Made by a program: the position numbers and the translations under genes
Notes under the pieces: model-generated
What the model saw: the letters and a program-made list of their open reading frames with translations, nothing else
Database searches by the model: none
Told to the model about the DNA's origin: nothing
Part shown: piece by piece, positions 53,745 through 63,350 of the stretch
How positions within the stretch are numbered: the first letter of the stretch is position 1
Layout: each line of letters opens with the position of its first letter
From: Sipunculus nudus
Lineage: Eukaryota > Annelida > Sipuncula > Golfingiida > Sipunculidae
Length of the DNA: 64,000 nt
Reading direction: 5' to 3'
NCBI GenBank assembly: GCA_026874595.1
Contig: JAPPUL010000079.1
Coordinates: 985,001-1,049,000, forward strand

Positions 53745-54587
53745 TTACGCATCCGCTCCTGAGACCTGGCTTATATCTATTGGCCCTTCTTTACTACCAT
53801 GTATAAATTGATCCATAAGCTTATCTCCTCCATCAAGCACCTCTTCTATCTCTCCTTCCTTGTATATTACTCCATCATAAAGCATCGCACAACGATCGCC
53901 TATACGACGGGCTGATAATATATCACTCGTTACTGTTAGTACTGTTATTCCTTCTTTTCCCTTTATTGATCTTATTAACTGGCTTATTGACTCGCTTATT
54001 ATCGGATCTAGACCGGCTGTTGGCTCATCCAAAAATAATACCTTCGGCTTGTGCATTAGTGCTCGTGCTATCCCTACACGCTTTCGCATCCCGCCCGATA
54101 AGTCGCTTGGCATCATCTTTGATACGTTCCCCCCAAGCCCTACCCGCCATAGCCCCTCATCCACCTGCTGCTTTATCTCTTCTTTACTCGCTTTTGTATA
54201 ATTATTTAAATAAAAACTTATGTTCTCTCCTACCGTTAGAGAATCAAATAATGCGTTGTTTTGGAATAACATCCCGCTTGCATTCCGAAATGCTTTTAGG
54301 GCCTTCTTGTCTTGGCTCTTTAGACTCTTTCCGTTTAGTCTTATATCGCCTCCATCATAGGGCATTATTTGTAAAAATATCTTTAGTAATACGCTCTTTC
54401 CAGAATCCCCAAGCCCAAGCAATACCTTTGACTCGCCTCTTAAAAGCTTTAAGTCTATTCCCCGTAATACCTCTTTGCCCCGAAAACTCTTTCTTAAACC
54501 CACTGCCTCAAGTACTATTTCTCCCTCTTTTTCTTGCCCCTTTTCTTGCTCCTTTTCTTGCCCCTTTTCCCCTTGCTCATCCTGCAT
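53745..54587 (-). CDS. Mla/Ttg2-type ABC transporter ATPase with altered H-loop
   Basis: 280 aa. Walker A GLGDSGKS (58-65), Q-loop LFQNN, signature LSGGMRKRVGIARA (163-176) and Walker B VLFLDEPTAGLDP (183-195) match MlaF-type ATPases. The switch histidine, normally in a VTHD- or VSHD-like motif, is Ser221 (TVTSDILSARRIGDRCAML); I checked this on the nucleotides. The N-terminus is a Glu/Lys/Gln repeat (EKEQEKGQEK) from 12-bp units. No MlaE permease or MCE-domain gene is adjacent. It may be an ATPase with weak hydrolysis; lipid transport is inferred from family only. Confidence 0.85.
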   Translation of the reverse strand: MQDEQGEKGQEKEQEKGQEKEGEIVLEAVGLRKSFRGKEVLRGIDLKLLRGESKVLLGLGDSGKSVLLKIFLQIMPYDGGDIRLNGKSLKSQDKKALKAFRNASGMLFQNNALFDSLTVGENISFYLNNYTKASKEEIKQQVDEGLWRVGLGGNVSKMMPSDLSGGMRKRVGIARALMHKPKVLFLDEPTAGLDPIISESISQLIRSIKGKEGITVLTVTSDILSARRIGDRCAMLYDGVIYKEGEIEEVLDGGDKLMDQFIHGSKEGPIDISQVSGADA

Positions 54588-54600
54588 ATTATAATCTCCC

Positions 54601-56031
54601 CTAAAAACGCCGTATCACTAAAAGCTTAAGCTCGCTCATCTCCTCCATCGCATACCTTATCCCCTCCCGAGTATTTCCACTCTCCTTTACTCCCCCATAA
54701 GGCATGTTATCTACTCGAAATGATGGCATCTCGTTTATTAAAACTCCTCCCACCTCAAGCTCCTCATACCCTTTTAACGCTTTGTTTATATCTTTTGTGA
54801 ATATTCCCGCTTGTAACCCATATTCTGTCCCATTTACCATTTTAAGCGCCTCTGGAAAACTCTCATACCTAAACAAGTTCACTACCGGCCCAAATACCTC
54901 CTTCATACACAATTTCGACTCAATCGGTGTGTTTTCTACTACCGTTGCCTCTACCATTGCCCCTCGCCTTTTACCTCCGCAAAGTATTTTGCCCCCTCCA
55001 TCAACCGCATCCTTTATCCACCCTTCAACACGTACTGCCTCCCCCTCACTTATCATAGGCCCCACAAATGTTTCCTCTAACTTCGGATCCCCGCTCTTAA
55101 GCCTGCTTGCCTCCCTTACAAGCTCTGCCTTAAAGCTATCGTACACCCCCTCTTGCACATATATCCTCTGGACGCTTATACAGCTTTGGCCCGATTGGTA
55201 AAATGCTCCTAATATTATCCGCCCTACCGCATCCTTTATATCTGCATCCTCGCATACTATACATCCCGCATTACCTCCCAACTCAAGCAATACCTTCTTC
55301 TTCCCCGATCGACGCTTTATATCCCATCCCACAGATTGTGAACCAGTAAAGCTTAGTAACTTTATTCGCTCGTCTTCTACCATCGGATAAGCATCTTCGT
55401 CCTTACACGGCAATATCGAGAAATATCCTTCAGGCAACGCCGTCTTTGACAATATCTCTCCTATCATCAAAGCTCCAAGTGGTGTGTTTAATGACGGCTT
55501 TAGCACAAAGGGATTGCCCATTGCTATCGCAGGAGCCACCTTGTGCGCTACCAGATTAAGCGGAAAGTTAAACGGTGTTATGAAGGCACAGGGCCCTATC
55601 GGAAAACGTTGCCAATACCCACTGTAAGCCTTTCCTCGCTTGCTTATATCAAAATTTACCGTCTGTCCGCATATCCTAACCGCCTCTCCTGCCGCTATTT
55701 TAAATGTGTCTATTAAACGATCTACCTCTCCACACGCATCCTTTATCGGCTTTCCCGTCTCAACGCACAGCGCATACGCAAATTCTTCATATCTTTCCTT
55801 AAAACGTTCTATACAATATTCTAAAACCCCTTGCCTCTCATACCCCGAAAGACGCTTCTCTTCCTTAAAACATCTAGACGATATCTCTATTGCCTCTTTT
55901 AACGTCGAAAGACTACACAAAGATACTCTGCTTGCAAGTTCACCCGTATATTTATCTATTACTTTTATTTCTTCGTTTGGACTTTTTGGCTTGTTTGCCA
56001 AATAGTAAGGATATTGTTCTTTTAGCTTCAA
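54601..56031 (-). CDS. NAD(P)-dependent aldehyde dehydrogenase
   Basis: 476 aa. Cofactor and catalytic motifs: FITPFNFPLNLVAHKVAPA, KPSLNTPLGAL, LSFTGSQSVGWDIK, the general-base segment LELGGNAG, and the nucleophile Cys in YQSGQSCISVQRI. GPVVNLFRYESF and MPYGGVKESGNTREG close the fold. The GNAGCIVCEDAD pattern is like glyceraldehyde- or lactaldehyde-type ALDHs, but substrate cannot be set. It stops 13 bp before the ABC gene start, so the two may be cotranscribed. Confidence 0.9.
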   Translation of the reverse strand: MKLKEQYPYYLANKPKSPNEEIKVIDKYTGELASRVSLCSLSTLKEAIEISSRCFKEEKRLSGYERQGVLEYCIERFKERYEEFAYALCVETGKPIKDACGEVDRLIDTFKIAAGEAVRICGQTVNFDISKRGKAYSGYWQRFPIGPCAFITPFNFPLNLVAHKVAPAIAMGNPFVLKPSLNTPLGALMIGEILSKTALPEGYFSILPCKDEDAYPMVEDERIKLLSFTGSQSVGWDIKRRSGKKKVLLELGGNAGCIVCEDADIKDAVGRIILGAFYQSGQSCISVQRIYVQEGVYDSFKAELVREASRLKSGDPKLEETFVGPMISEGEAVRVEGWIKDAVDGGGKILCGGKRRGAMVEATVVENTPIESKLCMKEVFGPVVNLFRYESFPEALKMVNGTEYGLQAGIFTKDINKALKGYEELEVGGVLINEMPSFRVDNMPYGGVKESGNTREGIRYAMEEMSELKLLVIRRF

Positions 56032-56279
56032 TTTTATTTATAATACCTCCCATTTCCTTAAGTTTAAAGACAGGTATTTCATTTGAACCTTAGTCCTTAA
56101 CGCATTCCTACAAAATACTCACAATTTCTTAAATATATTTTTAAATATATTCTTTTAAATGCTTTAAAACCTCTAAAAAAATAAAAATAGTTTGTATAAC
56201 CCGCTCTTTTTTTCTAAGTTTATCGATTGTAGATTATTAAAGACAATTAAAAAAACAAAACGTACAAAAAGTAAAAGTA

Positions 56280-56552
56280 ATGGAGGTGCTTATGTCTAAG
56301 GATCTTAATGAGTATTGGAGGAAGAATATAAGTTATGTAATTATGCTTCTTTCAGTATGGTTTGTCGTGTCATATTTATTTGGCATACTTCTAGTTGATT
56401 GGCTAGATTCTATGGGACCCGTTATAGGGGGATTCAAATTAGGCTTTTGGTTTGCGCAGCAAGGTTCTGAGATAATATTTGTAATTCTCATATTTATTTA
56501 TGTGAGCCTAATGAACAAATTAGACAGAGAATATGATGTCCATGAGGACTAA
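56280..56552 (+). CDS. DUF4212 small subunit of a solute:sodium symporter
   Basis: 90 aa with two transmembrane helices (about 18-38 and 55-78). The frame starts at ATG 56280; an in-frame ATG at 56292 after GGAGG also fits. The pattern EYWRKNISYVIMLLSVWFVVSY, GFWFAQQGSEIIFVILIFIYVSLMNKLDREYDV is that of DUF4212 (TIGR03647), always found before the TIGR03648-type symporter, as here 27 bp downstream. Confidence 0.9.
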   Translation: MEVLMSKDLNEYWRKNISYVIMLLSVWFVVSYLFGILLVDWLDSMGPVIGGFKLGFWFAQQGSEIIFVILIFIYVSLMNKLDREYDVHED

Positions 56553-56579
56553 ATATTAACTTATTAAAGGAGATTTCTA

Positions 56580-58349
56580 ATGGATATTAAAATATGGACG
56601 GCTATATTTGTGGGGGGCTCATTTGCCCTCTATATAGGTATAGCAATATGGTCGCGAGCGCGGTCTACGGGTGACTTTTATGTTGCTGCAAAACAAGTCC
56701 ATCCTATCGCAAATGGAGCGGCAACAGCAGCGGATTGGATGTCTGCAGCGTCATTTATTTCGATGGCAGGACTTATTTCATTTATGGGGCGAGATGGTGC
56801 TATGTACCTAATGGGTTGGACAGGAGGATATGTACTTCTTGCGATGCTACTTGCGCCCTATCTTAGGAAGTTTGGGAAATTCACAGTACCCGACTTTATA
56901 GGGAGTAGATATTACTCTGATCTGGCCCGGACGGTAGCTGCTGTTTGCGGTATATTTGTTTCGTTTACTTATGTAGCAGGACAGATGCGGGGAGTTGGAG
57001 TTGTATTCTCACGATTTTTAGAGGTAGATATAAATCTAGGTGTTGGGATTGGGATGGCAATAGTATTTTTCTATGCAGTACTTGGCGGGATGAAAGGGAT
57101 TACATATACACAGGTTGCACAATATTGCGTACTTATATTTGCCTATTTGGTACCTGCAGTATTCTTATCATTTTTAATGACCGGGAGTTTCATACCGCAG
57201 ATAGGGTTTGGAAGTGATTTAGTAGATGGTGGTGGTTCACTACTTGCAAAACTTGATGCTTTACATAAGGATTTAGGGCTTGCCGAATATACGGCGCGAG
57301 GCGGTAAGAGCATGATAGATGTCTTTATGATTACCTTTGCGTTGATGGTTGGGACTGCAGGTTTACCGCATGTTATTATACGGTTTTTCACAGTGCCTAA
57401 GGTGGCAGATGCAAGGAAGTCAGCGGCATGGGCTTTACTATTTATCGCATTGTTATATACAACAGCACCTGCAGTAGCGGCATTTGCACGCACAAACATG
57501 ATAAATACAGTACATAATGTTGAATACAAAAGTGCCCCAAGCTGGTTTAAGAATTGGGAACTAACAAAGTTAATTGCCTGGGTGGACAAAAATAATGACG
57601 GCAAGATTCAATATGGAAAAGGTACAGCCTTAAGTCCTGCAAAACCGAACTTCACAGGGCAATCAGGTAAGCATGGTGAACAGCTTGTATCCAACAAAGC
57701 AACATCATCGCCAAACGAAATATATATAGATCGAGACATAATGGTTTTGGCAAATCCTGAGATAGGAGGCTTACCGAATTGGGTTATAGCGCTTGTAGCG
57801 GCAGGAGGGCTTGCAGCAGCGCTTTCAACTGCAGCAGGGCTTTTGCTTGTGATATCGACTTCTCTTGCTCATGACTTGCTTAAAAACGTTATAATGAAAG
57901 GGAATCTTGATGAGAAATGGGAACTTAGAGCAGCCCGTATTGCAGCCGGGATAGCAGTTACGATTGCAGGGCTTTTTGGAATATATCCGCCTGCCTTTGT
58001 TGCCCAAGTGGTAGCGTTTGCATTTGGGCTTGCGGCCTCATCCTTCTTTCCACCGATTATAATGGGAGTATTCTCAAAGAGAATGAACAAAGAAGGTGCA
58101 GTATCTGGGATGATTGTGGGTATAGTATTCACAGCAGCGTATATTATATACTTTAAGTTTTATAATCCAGGAGCAAATAACGCAGCGAATTGGTTCTTCG
58201 GCATATCGCCTGAGGGAATTGGAACTATAGGTATGCTTTTAAACTTTCTAGTAGCAACAGTGGTGTCCAAGATGACAAGTGCACCGCCTGATGAGATACA
58301 GCATTTAGTTGAAAATATACGAGTTCCACGAGAGCTAAATAAACAATAA
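56580..58349 (+). CDS. Sodium:solute symporter, VC_2705 subfamily (acetate-type)
   Basis: 589 aa SSS-family transporter with about 13 hydrophobic segments. GDFYVAAKQVHPIANGAATAADWMSAASFISMAG is the family start, and LAAALSTAAGLLLVISTSLAHDLLK a core motif. The subfamily has a long extracytoplasmic insert; here it holds DKNNDGKIQYGK (about residues 335-346), which looks like a calcium EF-hand loop except for its last acidic position. With acs about 3 kb downstream it probably imports acetate or another short carboxylate. It ends before a strong hairpin terminator. Confidence 0.9.
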   Translation: MDIKIWTAIFVGGSFALYIGIAIWSRARSTGDFYVAAKQVHPIANGAATAADWMSAASFISMAGLISFMGRDGAMYLMGWTGGYVLLAMLLAPYLRKFGKFTVPDFIGSRYYSDLARTVAAVCGIFVSFTYVAGQMRGVGVVFSRFLEVDINLGVGIGMAIVFFYAVLGGMKGITYTQVAQYCVLIFAYLVPAVFLSFLMTGSFIPQIGFGSDLVDGGGSLLAKLDALHKDLGLAEYTARGGKSMIDVFMITFALMVGTAGLPHVIIRFFTVPKVADARKSAAWALLFIALLYTTAPAVAAFARTNMINTVHNVEYKSAPSWFKNWELTKLIAWVDKNNDGKIQYGKGTALSPAKPNFTGQSGKHGEQLVSNKATSSPNEIYIDRDIMVLANPEIGGLPNWVIALVAAGGLAAALSTAAGLLLVISTSLAHDLLKNVIMKGNLDEKWELRAARIAAGIAVTIAGLFGIYPPAFVAQVVAFAFGLAASSFFPPIIMGVFSKRMNKEGAVSGMIVGIVFTAAYIIYFKFYNPGANNAANWFFGISPEGIGTIGMLLNFLVATVVSKMTSAPPDEIQHLVENIRVPRELNKQ

Positions 58350-58386
58350 CTTATCTTTAACTTATAATTACTAATGTAATTATGGC

Positions 58387-58440
58387 AAGGTGCTATCTAT
58401 CGCTTTTCATGATAGATAGCGCCTTATATACTGTCTTGTT
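58387..58440 (+). terminator. Hairpin terminator after the symporter gene
   Basis: 15-bp stem: AAGGTGCTATCTATC (58387-58401) with GATAGATAGCGCCTT (58411-58425), one G-T pair, 9-nt loop. It is followed by a short T-rich tract, so termination is likely but not textbook. Confidence 0.72.
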
Positions 58441-58521
58441 TTTATACTAAGACTTAAGCTTAAAATGTAAAACTTTTGCTTTAAGTAAATAAACGCAGAT
58501 GAGTGCATTGGGGAGCGATTC

Positions 58522-60372
58522 ATGAACGAGACAATTGAAATAGTGGGCTATAAATCATTCGTAAGTGAGATAGAGCCGTTTAATAATCTGAATACCTCAG
58601 AGCTTGACAAAGTCATATCAAAAGTAGATATACTATACTTTAAAGAAAACGAAATAATCCTTCAGATAGGAAACAAACCAAAATACTTTTATATAATACT
58701 TAAAGGGAAGGTGGAACAAGTAGATGAGAGTGGAGTTAGCGTCGATTTTTTAATAAAACGAGATTTCTTTCCAGCAGCAGCAGTTATGGATGGGGAGTGT
58801 AAGTACAATTTCACTGTGCTTGAGGAGGCAATATGCTTTGCCTTTCCTCAGAATGTATTCCAATCACTACTTTTAAGCAATAAAGCGTTTAAAAAATATT
58901 TTATAGAAGACTTCTCGCAACGAGTTAGAAAAGCGATAACAGCAGACATTAATAAAGAGATGGCATCGTTCATGCTAAAGAAGGTAAAAGACAGTCTGAT
59001 AAGGAAGGCGGTAGTAGTAGATAAAGGAGTTACAATATACGATGCAGTCTTAGAGATGACAAAAAACAAATCCTCAAGCGTGCTTTTGAAAGAGAAGGAA
59101 GGACAACCATATGGCCTTGTAACTGATACAGACCTTAGAGAGAAAGTCATACTAAAAAATAGGTCTTACTCAAGTAAGATAAACGAGATAGCAACAAATA
59201 ATTTAATAACAATAGATAAAGATGATTTTTTATTTAACGGAATGCTTTTAATGATAAAACATTCTGTAAAACGGCTTGTAGTAACGGATAATGGAAAGAT
59301 AGAAGGCGTACTTGAACAAATAGATTTACTTGGAAGCCTTAGTCACAAATCTCATTTAATAGACACAAGGATAACAAAGGCGCTTAGTATAGAAGAGCTT
59401 AAAGTAATAAACGACGATATGACGTATCTAATAAAATCGCTACTTGCCACAGGAGTAAACATAGCGAAGGTACAAGATGTTTTAGGGGAGCTTAATATAA
59501 AATTATACAAGAAGTTATTTTCGTTTGTAGCGCCCAAGGAGCTTATAGAGAATTCATGTTTACTATTACTTGGTTCTGAGGGGAGGAAGGAACAGGTATT
59601 GAAGACGGATCAAGACAATGCGTTAATCTTGAAGGACGGATATAGGCGTAAGGATTTTAAAAAGATATGCAATGAGTTTACAAGATTGCTTTTAGAATTT
59701 GGATATCCTGAATGTCCTGGTGGAGTGATGGTAAAAAACCCGTATTGGTCAAAAAGCCTTAAAGAGTTTAAGGAAGAGATAGACAGGTGGCTTAATGTCC
59801 CGACGGGAAAGAATATGTTAAACCTGGCGATATTGTACGACGCGCGAGTTGCGTGTGGAGATAGTAGTTTGCTAGAGGATTTAAAGGAGATGCTCCATAA
59901 AAAGCTAAAAGGAGACAAAGTGTTGCTTGGTCGTTTTAGCGAAGCGACGTTAAAATTTGAGACTCCGCTTTCGTTTTTCTTTGGTTTTATCGTTAGCAAA
60001 AAGAAAGAGAAGAAAGATAAACTAGATTTAAAGAAAGGAGGGATATTCCCAATAACGCACGGAGTAAGGAGTCTTGCCTTAAAACATGGTATAGAAGAGA
60101 CGAACACGCGTTTGAGAATAGAGGAATTGACTGCCCTTAAAGTATTGAGTGATGAGCTTAAAGAAGAGATAATACAAGCACTTGATTTTTTGACAACGCT
60201 TCGGGCGAGAATAAGGCTTAAGAAGCAGGGTAAGCAAATGGAGCTAGATAATTTAATAAACCCCTATAAGCTTAGTAAAATAGAACGGGACATTCTAAAG
60301 GATGTTTTTAAGATAGTAGATAAGTTCAAGAAGTTTATAAGTAGTCATTTCTCACTTGAGCTTATATCATAG
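58522..60372 (+). CDS. cNMP-binding / CBS / DUF294 nucleotidyltransferase-like protein
   Basis: 616 aa. A Crp-type cyclic-nucleotide domain at about 12-130 (ILQIGNKPKYFYIILKGKVEQVDESG), a CBS pair at about 160-280 (VTIYDAVLEMTKNKSSSVLL, GLVTDTDLREKV), the DUF294 nucleotidyltransferase core with LLGSEGRKEQVLKTDQDNAL (about 350-370) and a helical DUF294_C tail (about 470-610). In many Proteobacteria this gene sits with an acetate-type symporter and a DnaQ-like gene, as here. It may couple acetate use to cAMP or adenylate levels; this is inferred. Confidence 0.88.
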   Translation: MNETIEIVGYKSFVSEIEPFNNLNTSELDKVISKVDILYFKENEIILQIGNKPKYFYIILKGKVEQVDESGVSVDFLIKRDFFPAAAVMDGECKYNFTVLEEAICFAFPQNVFQSLLLSNKAFKKYFIEDFSQRVRKAITADINKEMASFMLKKVKDSLIRKAVVVDKGVTIYDAVLEMTKNKSSSVLLKEKEGQPYGLVTDTDLREKVILKNRSYSSKINEIATNNLITIDKDDFLFNGMLLMIKHSVKRLVVTDNGKIEGVLEQIDLLGSLSHKSHLIDTRITKALSIEELKVINDDMTYLIKSLLATGVNIAKVQDVLGELNIKLYKKLFSFVAPKELIENSCLLLLGSEGRKEQVLKTDQDNALILKDGYRRKDFKKICNEFTRLLLEFGYPECPGGVMVKNPYWSKSLKEFKEEIDRWLNVPTGKNMLNLAILYDARVACGDSSLLEDLKEMLHKKLKGDKVLLGRFSEATLKFETPLSFFFGFIVSKKKEKKDKLDLKKGGIFPITHGVRSLALKHGIEETNTRLRIEELTALKVLSDELKEEIIQALDFLTTLRARIRLKKQGKQMELDNLINPYKLSKIERDILKDVFKIVDKFKKFISSHFSLELIS

Positions 60373-60417
60373 GTTATCTTTATTTAGGATATCCTTATTA
60401 AAGAAGGAAAATGTTAA

Positions 60418-61038
60418 TTGTTACGGAGACTTACTAATTATCTAGGTAAACGGAAGCTGCATGATAAGCGTTATAGTTTTCTTTATGATGGAGCAAAATC
60501 GGAAGAATACGTATCATTTGATACAGAGACAACAGGACTTAATCCTGCAGCTGACAAGATACTGTCAATAGGAGCCGTAAAGCTAAATGATAACAAGATA
60601 TTAAAAAGTGAAAAGTTTGAAGTGCTTATAAAGCCGGATGAGAATGTAGGTGGAGATAGTATAAAGGTGCACAGGTTAAGGAATATAGATTTAGAAGGAG
60701 GAATAAGCATAGAGGATGGGATATATAGCTTTTTAGAATACATACGTTCACGGCCATTAATCGGATATTATATATCATTTGACGTTGCAATAATAAATAA
60801 ATACGTAAAAGAGTTATTGGGTATACGCCTGCCGAACAAAGTTATAGATGTGTCTCATATGTATTCAAAGTATAAAAGAGCTCTTATGCGTGGTGAGGAG
60901 GGCGAGGACAGAAGTTTTGATAGAATAATGCAAGAGCTTGATTTGCCAATACTTGAGAAACATGATGCTTTAAATGATGCGATAATGACGGCTATGATAT
61001 TCTTAAAGTTGCAGGGCAAGAGGAGTAAGGTAGTTTAG
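60418..61038 (+). CDS. DnaQ/PolC-type 3'-5' exonuclease
   Basis: 206 aa. DEDDh exonuclease motifs: FDTETTGLNPAADKILSIGAV (Exo I), IGYYISFDVAIINKYV (Exo II) and HDALNDAIMTAMIF (Exo III, with His and Asp). TTG 60418 is the start; ATG 60411 just before it is in another frame and stops after eight codons. AAGGAAA precedes it. It is the second gene after the DUF294 gene, a conserved pair. It is unlikely to be the replicative epsilon subunit because of this context. Confidence 0.85.
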   Translation: MLRRLTNYLGKRKLHDKRYSFLYDGAKSEEYVSFDTETTGLNPAADKILSIGAVKLNDNKILKSEKFEVLIKPDENVGGDSIKVHRLRNIDLEGGISIEDGIYSFLEYIRSRPLIGYYISFDVAIINKYVKELLGIRLPNKVIDVSHMYSKYKRALMRGEEGEDRSFDRIMQELDLPILEKHDALNDAIMTAMIFLKLQGKRSKVV

Positions 61039-61139
61039 CTGTTTAGATTTATTGTTTGGAACTAATTATAAATGGTTAAATTATGTTAAAGATATAAGTT
61101 GGCGGGGCTGTTTGGTTTTATGGACTTTATGCTTAGGAG

Positions 61140-61165
61140 GTGGGAAACGTATGTGGGAAACGTAT
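61140..61165. repeat. 13-bp direct repeat x2 upstream of acs
   Basis: GTGGGAAACGTAT twice in tandem within the 223-bp spacer (61039-61261). Two TTTTAAAAAAAA stretches follow at about 61198 and 61216. Confidence 0.92.
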
Positions 61166-61261
61166 ATAGAGAGGCTTTAAAAAAGGGAAGAGACAAGTTT
61201 TAAAAAAAACAAAAGAATTTTAAAAAAAATGAAAGTTAAATATAAGGAGGAGTAAAAAAAG

Positions 61262-63208
61262 ATGTCAGAAGTAAAAATATTCAATCCGAATAAGGAGCTA
61301 TCGTCAAGAGCACTAATAAAGAGCATGGAAGAGTATCACAGGATGTACAATGATGCGAAAGAGGATCTTGAAGGCTTTTGGGATAAACATGCAAAAGAGA
61401 ATCTAAAGTGGATAAAGCCTTATGATAAAGTACTTGATGAGAGTAAGGCACCATTTTACAAATGGTTTCTAGGCGGGAAGTTAAACATAAGCCAGCAGTG
61501 CGTAGATAGACATTTAAAAGATAAAGGAGATAAGACAGCAATATTATTTGAGGGAGAACCTGGCGACAAACAAAATATAACCTACAAAGAATTATCAAAA
61601 CGAGTAAACAAAGCAGCCTCGCTATTGAAGGATAAATTCGGAGTAAAGAAGGGCGATCGGGTGGTATTATATTTGCCGATGATACCGGAACTCCCCTATT
61701 TCATGCTAGCCTGCGCTAGGATAGGAGCAATACATTCGGTAGTATTTGGCGGTTTTTCTGCAGAGAGCTTACGAGATCGTATAGAAGATGCCCGAGCAAC
61801 TACATTAATAACAGCAGATGGCGGACACAGGCGAGGAGCTCCACACATATTAAAAACGATAGCAGACGAGGCTTTAGACGGCGGATGCGAAAGTATAAAG
61901 CAAGTGATAGTGGTAAGGCGCAACAAGGCACAAATAAACATGCAGGTGGGACGAGATTATTGGTATCATGAACACATAGAGGAGGCAAGTGAAAGTTGTG
62001 AGATAGAGCCAATGGACAGTGAAGACCCCCTATTTTTATTATACACGTCAGGGAGCACAGGAAAACCTAAAGGGGTACAGCACTCTCAAGCAGGATATAT
62101 ATTATGGGCACAACTTACGATGAAATGGGTATTTGATTTAAAGGAAGAGGACATATACTGGTGCAGCGCAGACATAGGCTGGGTTACAGGCCACACGTAT
62201 ATAGTGTACGGGCCATTAGCTTGCGGCGGGACTACAATAATGTACGAAGGTGTGCCAACTTATCCGGATGCGGGCAGATGGTGGAAGATGATTGAGGAGT
62301 ATAAAGTAAACCAATTTTACACAGCTCCAACGGCGATAAGATTATTACATAAGGTAGGAGCCGAGGAGCCTAAAAAGTATGATTTAAGTTCGATTAAAAT
62401 TCTTGGGACGGTGGGTGAGCCGATAAATCCGGATGCTTGGTTATGGTATCATGAAAGTATCGGCGGTGGACGTTGTGCAATAGTAGATACGTGGTGGCAA
62501 ACAGAAACAGGTGGTCATATGATAACGCCGCTTCCGGGCGCAACGCCAACAAAACCAGGTTCAGCAACGTTCCCACTGCCGGGAATAATTGCTGAGATAA
62601 TAGATAAAGACGGAAATCCGATGGCAAATAATCAAAAAGGGCTTTTATGCATAACAAGGCCTTGGCCTTCGATGCTAAGGACTATATGGGGAGATCCAAA
62701 GCGGTTTGAGACTAATTATTTCAGTCAAGCAAAAAAGAATGGTAAGGCAGTGTATTTTAGTGGGGATGGAGCATATAAAGATGCTGATGGATATATATGG
62801 ATAACGGGCCGGGTGGATGATGTACTTAATGTTAGCGGACATAGGATAGGCACTGCTGAGATTGAGTCTGCAATTGGTGAACATAACAACGTTGCAGAAG
62901 TGGCTGTTGTTGGAAGACCAGATAGTATTAAAGGGGAAGCTATTGTAGCTTATGTTGTACTTGGACATGATGAGGAATCTGCTAAGGTTCGAGGAGAGAT
63001 AAATGCTTTACTTACCAAAAACATTGGCGCTTTTGCTAAGGCCGACTCTATTACTATAGTACCTGGTTTGCCCAAAACTCGTAGCGGAAAAGTAATGCGT
63101 CGATTGTTAAGAGCTATTGCTAAAGGAGATGAAATTACTCAGGATACTTCTACTCTTGAAGATCCTTCTATAATTACTAAAATACAGGAGGCGGTAAGCC
63201 AAAGTTAG
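61262..63208 (+). CDS. acs: Acetyl-CoA synthetase (AMP-forming)
   Basis: Acetate + ATP + CoA to acetyl-CoA, AMP and PPi. 648 aa. Phosphate-binding loop [17 protein letters not shown] (about 258-274), [35 protein letters not shown] and the C-terminal catalytic/regulatory Lys motif [16 protein letters not shown] (about Lys614). AAGGAGG is 10 bp before ATG 61262. With the DUF4212/SSS transporter upstream it forms an acetate uptake and activation module. Wobble bases look A/G-rich in the first 80 percent and T-rich from about 62.8 kb. A hairpin terminator follows. Confidence 0.96.
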   Translation: MSEVKIFNPNKELSSRALIKSMEEYHRMYNDAKEDLEGFWDKHAKENLKWIKPYDKVLDESKAPFYKWFLGGKLNISQQCVDRHLKDKGDKTAILFEGEPGDKQNITYKELSKRVNKAASLLKDKFGVKKGDRVVLYLPMIPELPYFMLACARIGAIHSVVFGGFSAESLRDRIEDARATTLITADGGHRRGAPHILKTIADEALDGGCESIKQVIVVRRNKAQINMQVGRDYWYHEHIEEASESCEIEPMDSEDPLFLLYTSGSTGKPKGVQHSQAGYILWAQLTMKWVFDLKEEDIYWCSADIGWVTGHTYIVYGPLACGGTTIMYEGVPTYPDAGRWWKMIEEYKVNQFYTAPTAIRLLHKVGAEEPKKYDLSSIKILGTVGEPINPDAWLWYHESIGGGRCAIVDTWWQTETGGHMITPLPGATPTKPGSATFPLPGIIAEIIDKDGNPMANNQKGLLCITRPWPSMLRTIWGDPKRFETNYFSQAKKNGKAVYFSGDGAYKDADGYIWITGRVDDVLNVSGHRIGTAEIESAIGEHNNVAEVAVVGRPDSIKGEAIVAYVVLGHDEESAKVRGEINALLTKNIGAFAKADSITIVPGLPKTRSGKVMRRLLRAIAKGDEITQDTSTLEDPSIITKIQEAVSQS

Positions 63209-63257
63209 TTTAGTTAAATCCTAGTTTTGACATTTCTAATTAGTTCATTATATATAC

Positions 63258-63303
63258 TTAAGGAAGTATTTTGCTTTTTTAGCTTTACTTCCTTAAACGT
63301 TTT
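63258..63303 (+). terminator. Hairpin terminator after acs
   Basis: Perfect 11-bp inverted repeat TTAAGGAAGTA (63258-63268) and TACTTCCTTAA (63286-63296) with a 17-nt T-rich loop, followed by ACGTTTTAT. Confidence 0.65.
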
Positions 63304-63350
63304 ATAGATAATTATATAATTAACATTACCAGTTTTATTGCCGTTTTATT

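Noticed and set aside
61120-61206. 27-codon ORF in the acs leader (starts MDFMLRRWET)
   Set aside because: Covers a 13-bp duplication, no conserved pattern and no good SD; kept only as a possible leader peptide.
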